From positions 8,463,475-8,527,474 of the forward strand of contig NC_039517.1 in assembly GCF_003672135.1 (NCBI RefSeq): a stretch of DNA of 64,000 nucleotides. The letters are read 5' to 3'. The position numbers were made by a program, and so were the translations under genes. Below the pieces are notes generated by a model. It was given only the letters and a program-made list of their open reading frames with translations. It was not told the DNA's origin and made no database searches. This document shows positions 36,653 through 47,312 of the stretch, piece after piece; position 1 is the first letter of the stretch; each line of letters starts with the position of its first letter. The stretch is from Ooceraea biroi (taxonomy: Eukaryota > Arthropoda > Insecta > Hymenoptera > Formicidae).

Positions 36653-36942
36653 GAATTTGACATTAAATTCAAAAATAAAGAGATATCCTATTATATATAT
36701 TCGAGAGGCGTTCTGTATACTGGCTTTTAACGTCGACTCATCTCAGCACATTTAAATGCATCACTCATCACACAATCATCCAAAACCGGAAATACTTTGT
36801 CCCAATTTCTTCCTCTCTCAAAATATGTTGGGCTTAACGCGCGATTTATTAGGCGGTCCCAACAAGTGTAACTCCCGGTGATTAATACGACCAAGAAATC
36901 GTAACGTCGTTCGCTGACCAAAACGTTCGCGAACGACTCCAT
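36628..36942 (-). mobile_element. Possible 3' remnant of a non-LTR retrotransposon
   Basis: The minus strand carries a 71-codon ATG frame (36942 to 36727). It is followed by a short AT-rich tail and then (AGAAT)5 ending at 36628. The C-terminal part, around SPTYFERGRNWDKVF and CVMSDAFKCAEMSRR, loosely recalls the tail of R1-type LINE ORF2 proteins: a tryptophan followed by spaced hydrophobics, then a Val-Met and a charged end. The spacing is off by one residue, and no reverse transcriptase or CCHC motif is visible upstream, where the frame breaks. A chance frame beside a microsatellite explains it nearly as well. A translated search of RT families would decide. Confidence 0.18.
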
Positions 36943-37027
36943 GATCGGTGAATCCGCAAATCAATGCTTTCACATCTTCGGATGTCGGGAAAAACCAAAT
37001 TTATAATAAGACAATACGAGTAGAGAT

Positions 37028-37344
37028 GAGAACAAATTCCAAGAATTGCGATTCCAGGAATTGCTCCGATTCCAAGAATTTTTTTGCAATTCCAGGAATC
37101 ACTCTTCGAAAGTCTCAACATAGTTTGTACGAATTCTGGCTCGAAAGATTAATTTTTGAACAGGAGAACATGAGTCCGTAAGAGGTTGCACGAGAACAAA
37201 TTCCAAGAATTGCGATTCCAGGAATTGCTCCGATTCCGAGAATTTTTTGCATTTCGCTCTTCGAAAGTTTCGACGTTGTTTGTCTGATTTTTGGATCGAA
37301 AAATTAATTTTGTAAGGAGGACATGAGTTGATGAGAAGTGGCAC
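37028..37344 (+). repeat. Two-copy tandem duplication with STAT-type motifs
   Basis: Copy 1 spans 37028-37191 and copy 2 spans 37192-37344. Both begin GAGAACAAATTCC and end GGTTGCAC or AGTGGCAC. The first 46 bp are identical. The rest diverges, and copy 2 lacks about 11 bp. Each copy contains spaced TTCNNNGAA motifs at 37037, 37052, 37070, 37090 and 37201, 37216, 37234, with 15- and 18-bp spacing kept in both copies. A third unit begins GAGAAC at 37345 but stops matching at once. The block could be an enhancer-like site cluster or the subterminal repeats of a degenerate DNA transposon. The sequence alone does not separate these. Confidence 0.85.
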
Positions 37345-40071
37345 GAGAACTTTTAACAACGATTTTCAAATGGTATGGTTAATTATAATATGAGTTGCTT
37401 TTTAAACCTACCAAGTGAAGCTTAAATGGCGGAGTGCCGAAGCTATCAAGCCAAGTAATGGATGCGTATGAGGATGCGTCCGGCCACTAGAATTATAATG
37501 AGTCATGCAAAATAGTTTTCCGCACACTTAGACACGTTCTGTGCCGTCATGCTTAACTTATAACACGTTTTAGTACTCGTGTTAGCAACATACTTCGAGT
37601 ATCCGCTTCAAAAAAATTAAGTGAAAGCATTCAAATGGCATGTTATTAAATTTTATTAAAAGATAATTATGGAGACAAGTAAGAAATAAGTAAGTAAAGA
37701 AATATGCCTATTCATGCAATATTAATATTTCTTGTTTAATTTTCCAACAAATGATCATTATATAACATTAGCACGGACGGAATTTAGATCCATCCATCGT
37801 TAATGCAAAGGGAAAGAACTTAGACGGCTACAAAGATCTCTTATGTCGTTAGGAATTGTTCGTCAAATTTTCGCATGAGAACACATGGGGTTTCCTTCGA
37901 ATTCTCTTATTCGCAACTTGCGTCTTTCATGGACAGTTTTTCTCTTCGGACGAAACTTCGCGCAAGAGAACATACCTTCTCTCTTTAATCATTAGTTCGC
38001 ACGAGTAATAGCACCGCTCGTTATTATTTCCGAGAATATCCGGATTCCTTGTACTCGCGGATCGTCTTCACGCGACCCAGATTGAGGGACGCGTTTAAAG
38101 TCGACGAAGGGAATCAGGAGACCGGCGAAAACTCGAAAGGGAGAAAAGAGAATTTCTGCATTTGTAATTACGCCACAGCAACTTTCAAGCGGCTTTCATA
38201 ATCATACAGTGGACGGTAAAAGAGAAACATTTTACATTGGGCGCGATGTTTAACATTTTCTGAAAGCGGTGTTACGTGAGAATAATCCCACCGAACATTT
38301 CACTGGGGCTTTCGTGGCGATGGAGAAACACCGAGTAGTAAAACGACGACTTATGCTAATGCCTCAAATGACTAGTCTCCGTCGATGAATAACGCAGGAC
38401 ACAAGGATGTAACCGATTCCTTTCTTTTCTTGTGATAGCACGGGAAAAGCTGCAAGAAGACTCGAAGATATCGACGCGTAAATATGTATGTCGATGAATT
38501 GTCAATGAATCAAACATTTCGATCCGCTTGCGATTCACCTCAACGACAAACTAAAAAAACATCAATCAATATATGCACTCCAAAAGAAGAGGATACTTCG
38601 GTTACCGTAGAAATTCTAAATTCTTCTCGGGGATCATACACTCGCTGTTTCCTATTTAATTCGCTACTGAGACCGGAACTTTGATATTTATAAATATTTA
38701 TGCACATCAAGATACATATATCTGTAGTCCAGCTCTTTTATTGCTTTGTTAAAATTTGATATATCAAAGTTTGCATATTTCCTCTATCTTCTTCCAATTA
38801 TATCATTTTCTCTCGTTCTTTCAAGAGAGAAAAAAATGCCGAAAAGGCGGAGAAATTTAGCCGATCTACGCGCCGGATATTAGATCGCTCACGCGTTCGA
38901 TTAATCGACCGTATCATAACGGATAATCAAATCTCCTCTCCACCTCCTCGGCGACGCGTGCACCCTCTCGTCGGTCGGCAATGGCACCTCAGAAGTAATT
39001 CACGGGGATCGATCGCGATGCGCCGTATCCGGATGCTGGCGAAAGACGTGGCGCAGTGCGCTCGCCCCGGAAACGCGAGCGCCCGGTAACATGTGCGGGA
39101 TAATCCAAAACGGTTCCCGACGGTGCCGTCTTAACCCAATTTCTCGCCGTGTCGAACCTCACAGCTGGACCGATTATGCATCTCATTTCCGTTGATGTTG
39201 CATCAAGCGGGCGCGCATCATCTCAAGCCGAACCAGACCAGACCAGATCAGACCAAACCGATCTAGAACGGACCGCCCGGGTAGCCTCTGCAGCGTGGAT
39301 AACGCCGTTCCTGCCGGGTAACCGCAATGGCCCGGCGCGTTGCGGCTTACGTTTAAAGTCCGCTACCGTAACTACCTACTCGCGAGGCTCCTCTCCGGTT
39401 AGCCGCTTAATAACCGGCGGCCCGACGGACGCTCCATGCCGAGATGTAGTGCCAAGATGAATTGGGATTTCGCCGCTGCTGAAAAGAAATTCGCGATACC
39501 ACTCGTCTTACCCTCCGCGCGTCTTGGCTCCCCGAGAATCAACGATAATGGGGGATAACATAGTTAATGAAAGTAAAAATACATACATTCAGGCGAGATA
39601 TTTGCTTTTTAAATAATCTCCATGAATTCAGCGAAAATGGAAAGAGTCTCGGTAAATACCCTGTTTCTTTTTTCTAGTTTTACTATTTTCTGTCATTTCA
39701 TTCAATGTTTAGTTCGTGTTTTTTTCATCTGCAAACTATTTTCCTTCTTTATTTAATGGTAAAGCACTGTCTTCATTATCGCTCATGCTACTCTCGTTTT
39801 ATATATTTTATATATTTTGAATTCTCGCCGTGCTGCGACACGCGTCGCAAATTTCGTGAAATTTCTCAGACCGCCTCTTCGCTCGACGTTCCGGTAAAGC
39901 GGAACGAGATTACACCGTTAACGATATCGTCGCCCGATTGCACGTCGCGCGAAATACAGCGGCGCGCAATCCAGTTAATAGATTTGGAACTCGAAAGATT
40001 TCAGGGTATACGGAATGGGGTAGTTACGCGCCGCGGGCACGAAGTTTCGCAGTTGTTACGGCTAAGCGTGA
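37345..40071. other. Non-coding stretch, no gene recognised
   Basis: This is AT-rich around 37560-37760 and 38680-38830. It includes a degenerate GACCA repeat at 39231-39260. No exon or RNA gene is recognisable. Confidence 0.55.
39231..39260 (+). repeat. Degenerate (GACCA)n repeat
   Basis: About six GACCA, GATCA or GACCAA units occur in tandem. Confidence 0.7.
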
Positions 40072-40100
40072 TATAAGGAACGAGGCGTTATTAGGCAGTT
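40072..40100 (+). promoter_or_regulatory. Candidate core promoter of the 40.15-kb small ORF
   Basis: TATAAGG at 40072-40078 is followed, 25 bp from its first T, by CAGTT with the A at 40097. That spacing is slightly short but compatible with an insect TATA plus initiator pair. The inferred transcript would have a leader of about 57 nt before the ATG at 40154. An out-of-frame upstream ATG at 40101 opens a 49-codon frame that overlaps the main one. This could limit translation, or it argues against the model. Confidence 0.25.
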
Positions 40101-40153
40101 ATGGCTCCCCATAGGTGCATACCGGCGTGTTCGCGCGACCCGAGACGTGCGCA

Positions 40154-40348
40154 ATGCGCTCTTATAGCATTGCATTGCATTGTTGTGTGTGTCTCGCCAT
40201 CCTCTTTCTCTTCCCCGTCGTCGCCGTCGTCGTCGCAGTCGTCGCAGTGGACGTGAACCTAGGCGAGTATGCTAATAACGACTCGGATCCGAGCGAGCAA
40301 ACTATACTACAGAATCTCCCTCGCATTACGAACTTCGATACCGAATAA
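40154..40348 (+). CDS. Candidate small secreted peptide, 64 aa
   Basis: The frame opens with ATG (G at -3) and ends TAA. Residues 1-32 look like a signal peptide or membrane anchor: MRSYSIALHCCVCLAI, then LFLFP and a Val/Ala-rich stretch. The remaining 32 or so residues are polar and acidic (NLGEYANNDSDPSEQ, ILQNLPRITNFDTE), have no cysteine and show no dibasic cleavage site. An ATTAAA lies downstream at 40440-40445. With the upstream TATA-like box this makes a compact single-exon gene model. Against it, the Val/Ala stretch is encoded by a GTC/GCC-rich low-complexity run, which gives a hydrophobic segment for free. I do not recognise the product. It could be an orphan peptide or a chance frame. 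Confidence 0.28.
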   Translation: MRSYSIALHCCVCLAILFLFPVVAVVVAVVAVDVNLGEYANNDSDPSEQTILQNLPRITNFDTE

Positions 40349-40439
40349 TATCGTCATTAGCCTTTTTTACGCGAGATAATACATCGTGTATTATCGGCGA
40401 ACTTTGTCTGCGGCCTTGTTTCGATACCTACAATGGCTA

Positions 40440-40445
40440 ATTAAA
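40440..40445 (+). terminator. Candidate polyadenylation signal ATTAAA
   Basis: The hexamer lies about 92 bp after the stop of the small frame and is followed by a T/G-containing stretch (GGTTTATTGTTCG). It is a common variant signal but also common by chance. Confidence 0.2.
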
Positions 40446-41750
40446 AGCCAGTACCGGTTTATTGTTCGTTTTATTGGTGCACCTGAGTATTCTCCAAATC
40501 ATCTCGGATAATATCTGGAAGCTGCACAGATGGGCTGTCGGTCTGTCATTTCTGAAAAAATTTTCAGACATTTCGAGCAGCGGCATTCCATCCTTCCTAC
40601 ATCTTCGTTGAAGAATGGAGATCGCACGGCAATGTTTGGCGTACAATGTGGCCGAGTATCGAGCCGCGGATACAGATCTGTCTGACTAAATAATTCAGAT
40701 GCGAACGAAACTTTTCCGAGGCCGGATTTCCCTTCCTCGAGGTCGATTTTCGGACTTGGCCGCATTATCGAGCGCTCGCGGGTATTCTTGTCCGAAGCTT
40801 TCCCGAGGCATGGGCGAAACTTGGCCGAATAATTTACCGCTTTCGATCCGCGCCTTCGGTTGCCTCAATCGCAGTTAATTGCGACGTGGAAGACTCCGCG
40901 TGACGCGTTTAACGACCGGCAACAATTACGGCGCCCGCCGTCTCGTAAATTGACGATTCGCGATCTTTCTGCAGCAGTTTAACGGTCGCAGTTTTAAGTC
41001 GACGTGAACGATGGCGGACACGTCAAGAGAAGACGACGGTAATCTGCCGGTAATGGCAGCTTTCCAGCGATGCCGGATACATTTGGAATGCGATCAAGGG
41101 TTTATTGCGGAAAGTTTCCGAGTCCATCATCGCGAATCCGCGTCAAGTAGCGGTGCGTTGTAAAGCTTACATGTTGATGGATCCGCACGATGACAAATGC
41201 TCGATCGACGGGAATATTTCGCGCCGGAAATTCGACTTCCGTCCCGGCTAATGCGTCCCATCCGGCGAAGCTCAAGGACTCACACCTCGTCACGTTACGA
41301 TCGAAATACGCGCGACAATACGTGCGGGGAACGTCGTTGAAATTTTGGGATCAACGAACATCCATTACTTTTTTGTTGTTATTCTGTTATTTTATAATTT
41401 AACGATTATTACTGGCGATACGCGACAATGATGGTTATCGGGTTCCATTAATTTGGTTCTGTAAAATGTTACCGGCGTATTGCAAGATGAAATATTGAGT
41501 TACGCACGCGCGTGGGAATATTTGCGCGAGCTTAATCATATATTCAGGGGCTTTCGACGCTTATCATGGCAGATTTGTTATGTTTGCCGTGCTTAGTGAG
41601 CTGCAAAAAGCAGCAACAGTTTTACGTTAATAAAAATGACGGCCCGCCTATAGCGCGCACATATTTGATTCACAATTTTACGTAATTACGTTAAATCACG
41701 GCCGGCGGAGTTCCGCGAAAAAACCACGTAGATTATTTTCGTTGGTGATT

Positions 41751-41845
41751 CGAAAAAAAGAGTAAGTGAGAGAGACAGAAAGAAAGAAAGGTAGGACAGA
41801 GACGTTGTTTAGAAAAAGAGAGAGAAAGGAGGATGAAGGAGGATT
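41751..41845 (+). repeat. GA-rich low-complexity run
   Basis: Impure AAAGAGAGAGAAAG, GAAAGAAAG and GGAGGATGAAGGAGG words occur on the plus strand. Confidence 0.65.
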
Positions 41846-44800
41846 CACGGAATTTTTGCAGCCGTATAAACGGGAAGTCGAGCTTTGTCGCAATTAAGGT
41901 AATTACCAGGCTCTCGTCCGCGGTCCACAGTGGCCGAGTCGGAGCAGCTTAAACTCACGTCGCATGTACCTTACGTACGACCTTACACCGCGACAATTAT
42001 GCAGACGAACCGCACAAGCCGTCGCGGTTAAAATCGTCCACGATTTCTCCGATAGAGATGCATGAAACTATGTTCTATCTTTTGTATCTTTTCGAGGGAA
42101 ATGTCGAAAAAATAGCGAAAATATTGGTAAAATATCGAAGATAAATTAATGATATCCGTACGTAATGACATGTTAGCAGTTTTCAGTTATTATTGTAGAG
42201 TTCAAAATTAAATTTGTCACATTTGTCCGTTATATCGGTATTTTTATTTCGGAAAGTAAAATTGTCACATATTGTAGTTTGTTACGATTTTAGCTAGTAA
42301 CGACATGTACACATACAATCAATCCAGTCTCGATCACTCGATGCCATGTATGATCGTTCTGATATGATCGTCCACGATAATACTAAAGAAAATAAGCAGT
42401 GATACATGTTGAATGAGGCTCCGTATTTGACTTGTGCGGACATTGTGCATAAGTATCTTTATACTTGGTAATATCGAATCCACGTTTCTACGAATGAAGA
42501 AATAATGAGAATCGATCGCCCGGTAATTTTCAGGGATTGTCCTCAATTCTCCCTTTTTTTCTTCCTCTTTTTCACGAAATGACAGCATTGAGTGGCAGAA
42601 AAAAGCGGCGAACCGATAATCGTTTTACGTGCAGCGGAATTACGTATTTATGGCCGGACTTGATGAACATACCGCAGCTTCTCGCGGACTTCGCCGGTAA
42701 TTTCGGCGGCAGCATTTTTCACTTTGCATAATTAGCGCGTAAATAATATGGCTTACCGAGGGTTCGGACATCAGAGGCGAAACTGTCCGTGAAAGGCGAG
42801 GCTGATGAAAAATTTTCTCTCGCGCGATATCTCCGATTTAATTAATTCCACTTGACGAGATCGAACGAGTCGAGAGTCACTTATCGATTGCGCGAATCGC
42901 CACGGCAGTGATATCGCGCGAGATGGACGGTGGAGGAAGAAAGGATAGGAGCCGTCTTAAGTTTTCCGCGCGCGGTTCACCAGTAGCGAGCGCAAAACGC
43001 TCGCGCGCGTTTAATTGTTGAACTTTATCACCGCGCGCGTGTTCAGCCCCGCGAGTGAAACGAAAATTAATTATGATACTCGGCGGCATTCGTTTTCGCG
43101 CTCAACCGTACGGATCGCGATTGCACGCGCGTTCGGATACGTGTGTTCACTCGCGCACATGCCGCGCGGATAAATCGCTATTTCTATCGTCTAGCGTACC
43201 AATAACGCTCTGCAACTATAATGCTTACCGGCATGGCCGGTACCGGCAACGGTGGCGGCCACCCTCGCCGTAGCTGCACTACGGTAATTGCTAAAGTTTA
43301 TCTCGGCGTAGACAGCAAAAATTAATTACAGCAAGATAACTCGACGTTTACGCCTCGGCATTGCCTTACCTACTTCGCAGTTTCTTCTTGTACACGCATT
43401 ATAATCTTCGGAGCGGCTCGCGTTAAAACTACCAAGCCCTCTGACCTCGCGCGAGCGCGCGCTGCGTTTTACGGATAATTCTCCCCGGCGTTGCGCGGTG
43501 ACGTTAAATCACGCATCGCGAATAATACGTTCGTGGGGAGCAGCGACTTCCGAGGAAATAAGTTTGCTGGCTATTTGAATATGTATACCGTGTCGTTTCG
43601 TCCTTCCTTTTCGGCTTGCGCGATGGCAAAAGCGTAATCTATTAGTTAAGAAAAAAATCCAACTTTAAGATCAGCCTGTATTTATATGCTGATCTTGATC
43701 TATCTGAAATCTGTCTTGATCGATTAAACTATCGAGATATCTGTCGATAAACGAGCACGAGCTCCGTCCGTAGCATAAATGAATTAGCAGAGGCCACGTC
43801 CAAAAGCGACAAACGTCAAAGGTCGGCGCCGACTGACAATGCAACGATGTCGCATTCGCGACATTATCGATAATTATTCGCGAATCGTGCGCGACTCGTG
43901 ATTCAATTTGACGTTCTCATTTCGCGGTAATCTTTCAACTTTAATCCTCATTATCTCTGTGCCGTTCTTTAACTGTAAAAAGGTTAATTACGTTCCGTAC
44001 TTCGGCTCTTAACTTGCTCGCGTCTGTTATCGATTCTCCGCTCCGTCACTTCCTCCGCGTGCCGCTCGTCGCTCGTATATCCCCTTGCGGAAGGAAAAAT
44101 TTCATTCTCTCCGCGAAGTGACCCGCGGTCGTCTCGCCGTTGGGCCAATTAAATTAAGTACGGCTTTGCCGGTATCTTCCTCCTCTTTTCTCGCTTTTCC
44201 TTCGTGTCACGACTCGAGGAAATCGCTTGTGCTTGTCGTGCACGCGCCGCCACCGTGCAAGCCCGACCGCGTTTACGCGCAGACGGCGCGCGATTCCGTT
44301 CTCCCATCTTCGCTCGCGAAAAGTGTCCCTCCGGGAATTACATTTAAAAACGCGCGAGGGGTGCGAACGCGGGCGATGGTCCGTCTCGCAACCCTCTTGC
44401 AGCCCGCCCGACTCGACTTTACGCGTCGCGTTAAGCCGTAATCGCTCGGGGTTCATATCTGCCGCGCGCGAACAACCGGGAACGGAATTAATTACGCGGG
44501 AATAACCAGCCACGCACGCGCTCGTTCTTACCCCTTTGCGTTCCACCCCGTCCTCGTTTTCCCGCGCGCGAGTTTTCTTTGTGCGTGCATACTTACGAAA
44601 CTACTCTCCGTTCCCTCGTTTAGCCGCTTCCTTCCCCGTTGCCCCTTAGCCTCCGCAACCACTGATATAACCGTTCAAGGGCGCCCTCGCTGTACACGCA
44701 CGAAGAAACCTGATCGTTCTTGTTTTTCTTCGTTTGGTTTAATTTACAAAACCGTTCGACGGTTACGCTACCACGAATTTCGCGTGTTCGTCCCTTTTTC

Positions 44801-46890
44801 TTCGTTACGTGCCCCTTTTTAATCTCAGGGAAGTCTTTAATACCAGCTATTTAATGTCGGGTATACGGTATCCCGGCACGATTCGCTGTGAGGGTTTTCA
44901 GTTACGTCACTGTCCGCTACAACCCTCTCTTTCTCTCTCTCGTTCTTCCTCTTGTCCTCTCGTACCTGCTGGTTATGGTAGTTTCGGGACTGTCATCGCT
45001 GACCCTCTTTTTGCGCTTTTTCGTCGCCGCAGCCATTGTCTCCCGTCACCTCTCTCCGTTATCTCCGGGCAAATAAACGCGGGTGCGGTTTTGCGCGTGT
45101 CGGAAGCGGAGGGTCGCACGCGTGTGTACCGGGGATCACGCCTAATTACGCACCTCGTCGAGGTGGTCCCGGCCCGCAAGATAAGCGATGTTACCGTCGC
45201 TCAAATTGTTATTTTTAACGCGCCTGACGTGTTTCGCAGCGCGCGCGTATCATTGCCGGGGAGCGAGAACGCCGGCGGAAATAATGAGCCGACGGGAAAC
45301 CCACCCTCCACTACATTACAGTACATAGAAGAGGCGCTTGGCACAAAAAGTTGTTTCGTTTGTCTTCCCTTGGGTTTCGTACTCGAAGTCTATTAGGGAC
45401 CAAGAAGGGCAGAAAGGGAAGAAAGCTTCGGCGAAGGGCTTATTTCAATTAAACTGTCATTACGGGGCAAAGACTGTCTAATCGTACTTAGGATAGTTTT
45501 TACTCTTGTTTCGCTTGTGCGCTCATTGCACTTTAACCGTATCAGATCGATCACTCGCTAATCTGGTTATTTATTCGGTTGCAGAAGTTTGCGAGATCTA
45601 ATGACGAGATTTCCCAACTGAGTCATGCTGAGACATTGCTCATTAAAACAACCGTTCACGTATCATCGTATTATAACTTGCAATCATTATCAGTTAAATT
45701 TATCTGTCGATAAATAGTGATTATGGCGGAGATAATTATTGTTTCATTAGGTAATATTATATAAATGATTCCTAAAAAATCCGTCCTCGGTTTATTCACA
45801 TTGCAATATACAAATTAATTAGATATACATGCATTAAATTTGCGATTCTCTCTGTTTCGAAATATGAGCAGTCTAAATGAGATTGCAGTCGATAATTGTC
45901 GTGAAGCTTAGTTATTTCCGTGTATTATTTTGGTACATTTGCGTTTTACTTTTTCCATCAGTTTCCGTTAGAAAAAATAACTCGGATGCGAGCTGTTTTT
46001 GGGAGGAAAATGTTGGTTTAGTTCCAATTCGTTTAAGAATACGCCGAAAGCAGTGCTAAATCGATTTTCTGCCAGTGATACTAGTGCAAGCCCTTATTTA
46101 TATAATCTAGTTATCTATATAACTTATCTTATAACTTAATTTATTTATAAATTTATCAGACTGTCCTCCATATTATCGGAATTGGTGCTCCTGCATTTAT
46201 TTTTGAATTGTGTGCTGATGTTCTTCCTACATTCCACATACATCGTAACGATGCATAAAAAATTCCGTGGAAGATTAATTCAGTGGCGACGACGGTTGCA
46301 AAGACCCACAAATGAACATTTCTCGCAGCCGGTTGCGGAGGCACATTTGACCCCTCGTTGGGTAACGGGGGGAGCGTCTTTCCGGTGCAACCCTCATACG
46401 GCGCACCGCAAATTTTCTTACGCGATCGACCGTCCGCCGCGATGTACGGTAGTTTTCAGCCAGTAGGTTCCAGCGAGTTTCGACGTCGCTTTACGCTTAT
46501 TAACTATTCGTTAGTAGCACGGTTCGTTCGTACCCTCATTAGCGAGCGCGGCATACAAGCGTGCGGTAGCGAATTACGGAGTGTGCTCGCAGCTGTAATG
46601 CAAATTGCATGAAAACTGCAACTGCCAGGGCAAGCGCGGGGCGGGCGCGGGACGCGCTTTGCCAGCCTCCCGTCGTCCCGGTGCACTTTGTCTCTCGTTG
46701 CCGGTGAAACGGGCAACGCGAACGGCGCGCCCGCGGTGCAACGATCGCGAGAGTGCGGATGCGAGAGGCTGCTAACGACGAAAATTTACGCACAAGATAA
46801 TCCCCTTTGACGATATATCTTCTGGACGAGCGCGCGATGGTTAACGTATACGCGCGCCAGTTTTCATTCGAGTCGCAGGATATACGCACG

Positions 46891-46930
46891 CGAGAGAAAG
46901 AGAGAGAAAGAGAGAGAAAAAGATAGAGAC
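46891..46930. repeat. (GA)n microsatellite with AAA interruptions
   Basis: Regular GAGAGAAA units occur on the plus strand. Confidence 0.8.
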
Positions 46931-47263
46931 AGCAGGAGGAAGGGGTGTCGCTGATATATTTAGACTCGGAGAGATCCGCGGAAATGTTCACGCGAGGACC
47001 GCGGAGCGAGTCGATGAGAAATAGATTTTGATTTTTCCGGCGGGATCTCGCGACGCATCCGCCGTGTAGATTTATTAGCAGAAATGTTGACGGAATGTCT
47101 CCCCCGTTTTCCTCCAAAAATACGTTCCGTTATCGTTGTCATCGCCAGACGTGATGCGTCTGCAAAATGTATCACGGAATATGAAAAAATAATAAAACGT
47201 ACATGGAGTGAAGGGTCACATGTATAAATGGGACACCTGGCGTATTTTGACCACCTCGACACC

Positions 47264-47312
47264 ACCGTATACCGAAAATTCATTATATACGGTACATTTC
47301 AATGTACCGTAT
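47264..47312 (+). repeat. Nested inverted repeats around CGGTAC
   Basis: ATACGGTACATT (47287-47298) and its exact reverse complement (47301-47312) are separated by two bases, giving 12-bp arms. Upstream, ACCGTATA (47264-47271) is the exact complement of TATACGGT (47286-47293). The middle arm can therefore pair either left or right, which is the geometry of two mutually exclusive stems. Confidence 0.7.

Larger units (their letters stand above)
40450..47263. other. Non-coding stretch, no gene recognised
   Basis: A GA-rich run lies at 41751-41845. AT-rich islands are at about 42080-42520 and 45600-46200. A small inverted repeat is at 43226-43242 (TACCGGC, ATG, GCCGGTA) and a GA tract at 46891-46930. 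The long plus frame at 44809-45396 lacks an ATG at its left end and any domain. I do not support it as a gene. Confidence 0.5.

Noticed and set aside
37028..37250. Reading the GAA/TTC array as heat-shock elements
   Set aside because: Heat-shock elements need inverted GAA units with 2-bp gaps (TTCnnGAA). Here the gap is consistently 3 bp, which is the STAT spacing.
44809..45396. 195-codon plus-strand frame
   Set aside because: Its left end is a GTG, not an ATG. It runs through a CT-rich stretch and has no domain, signal peptide or splice context.
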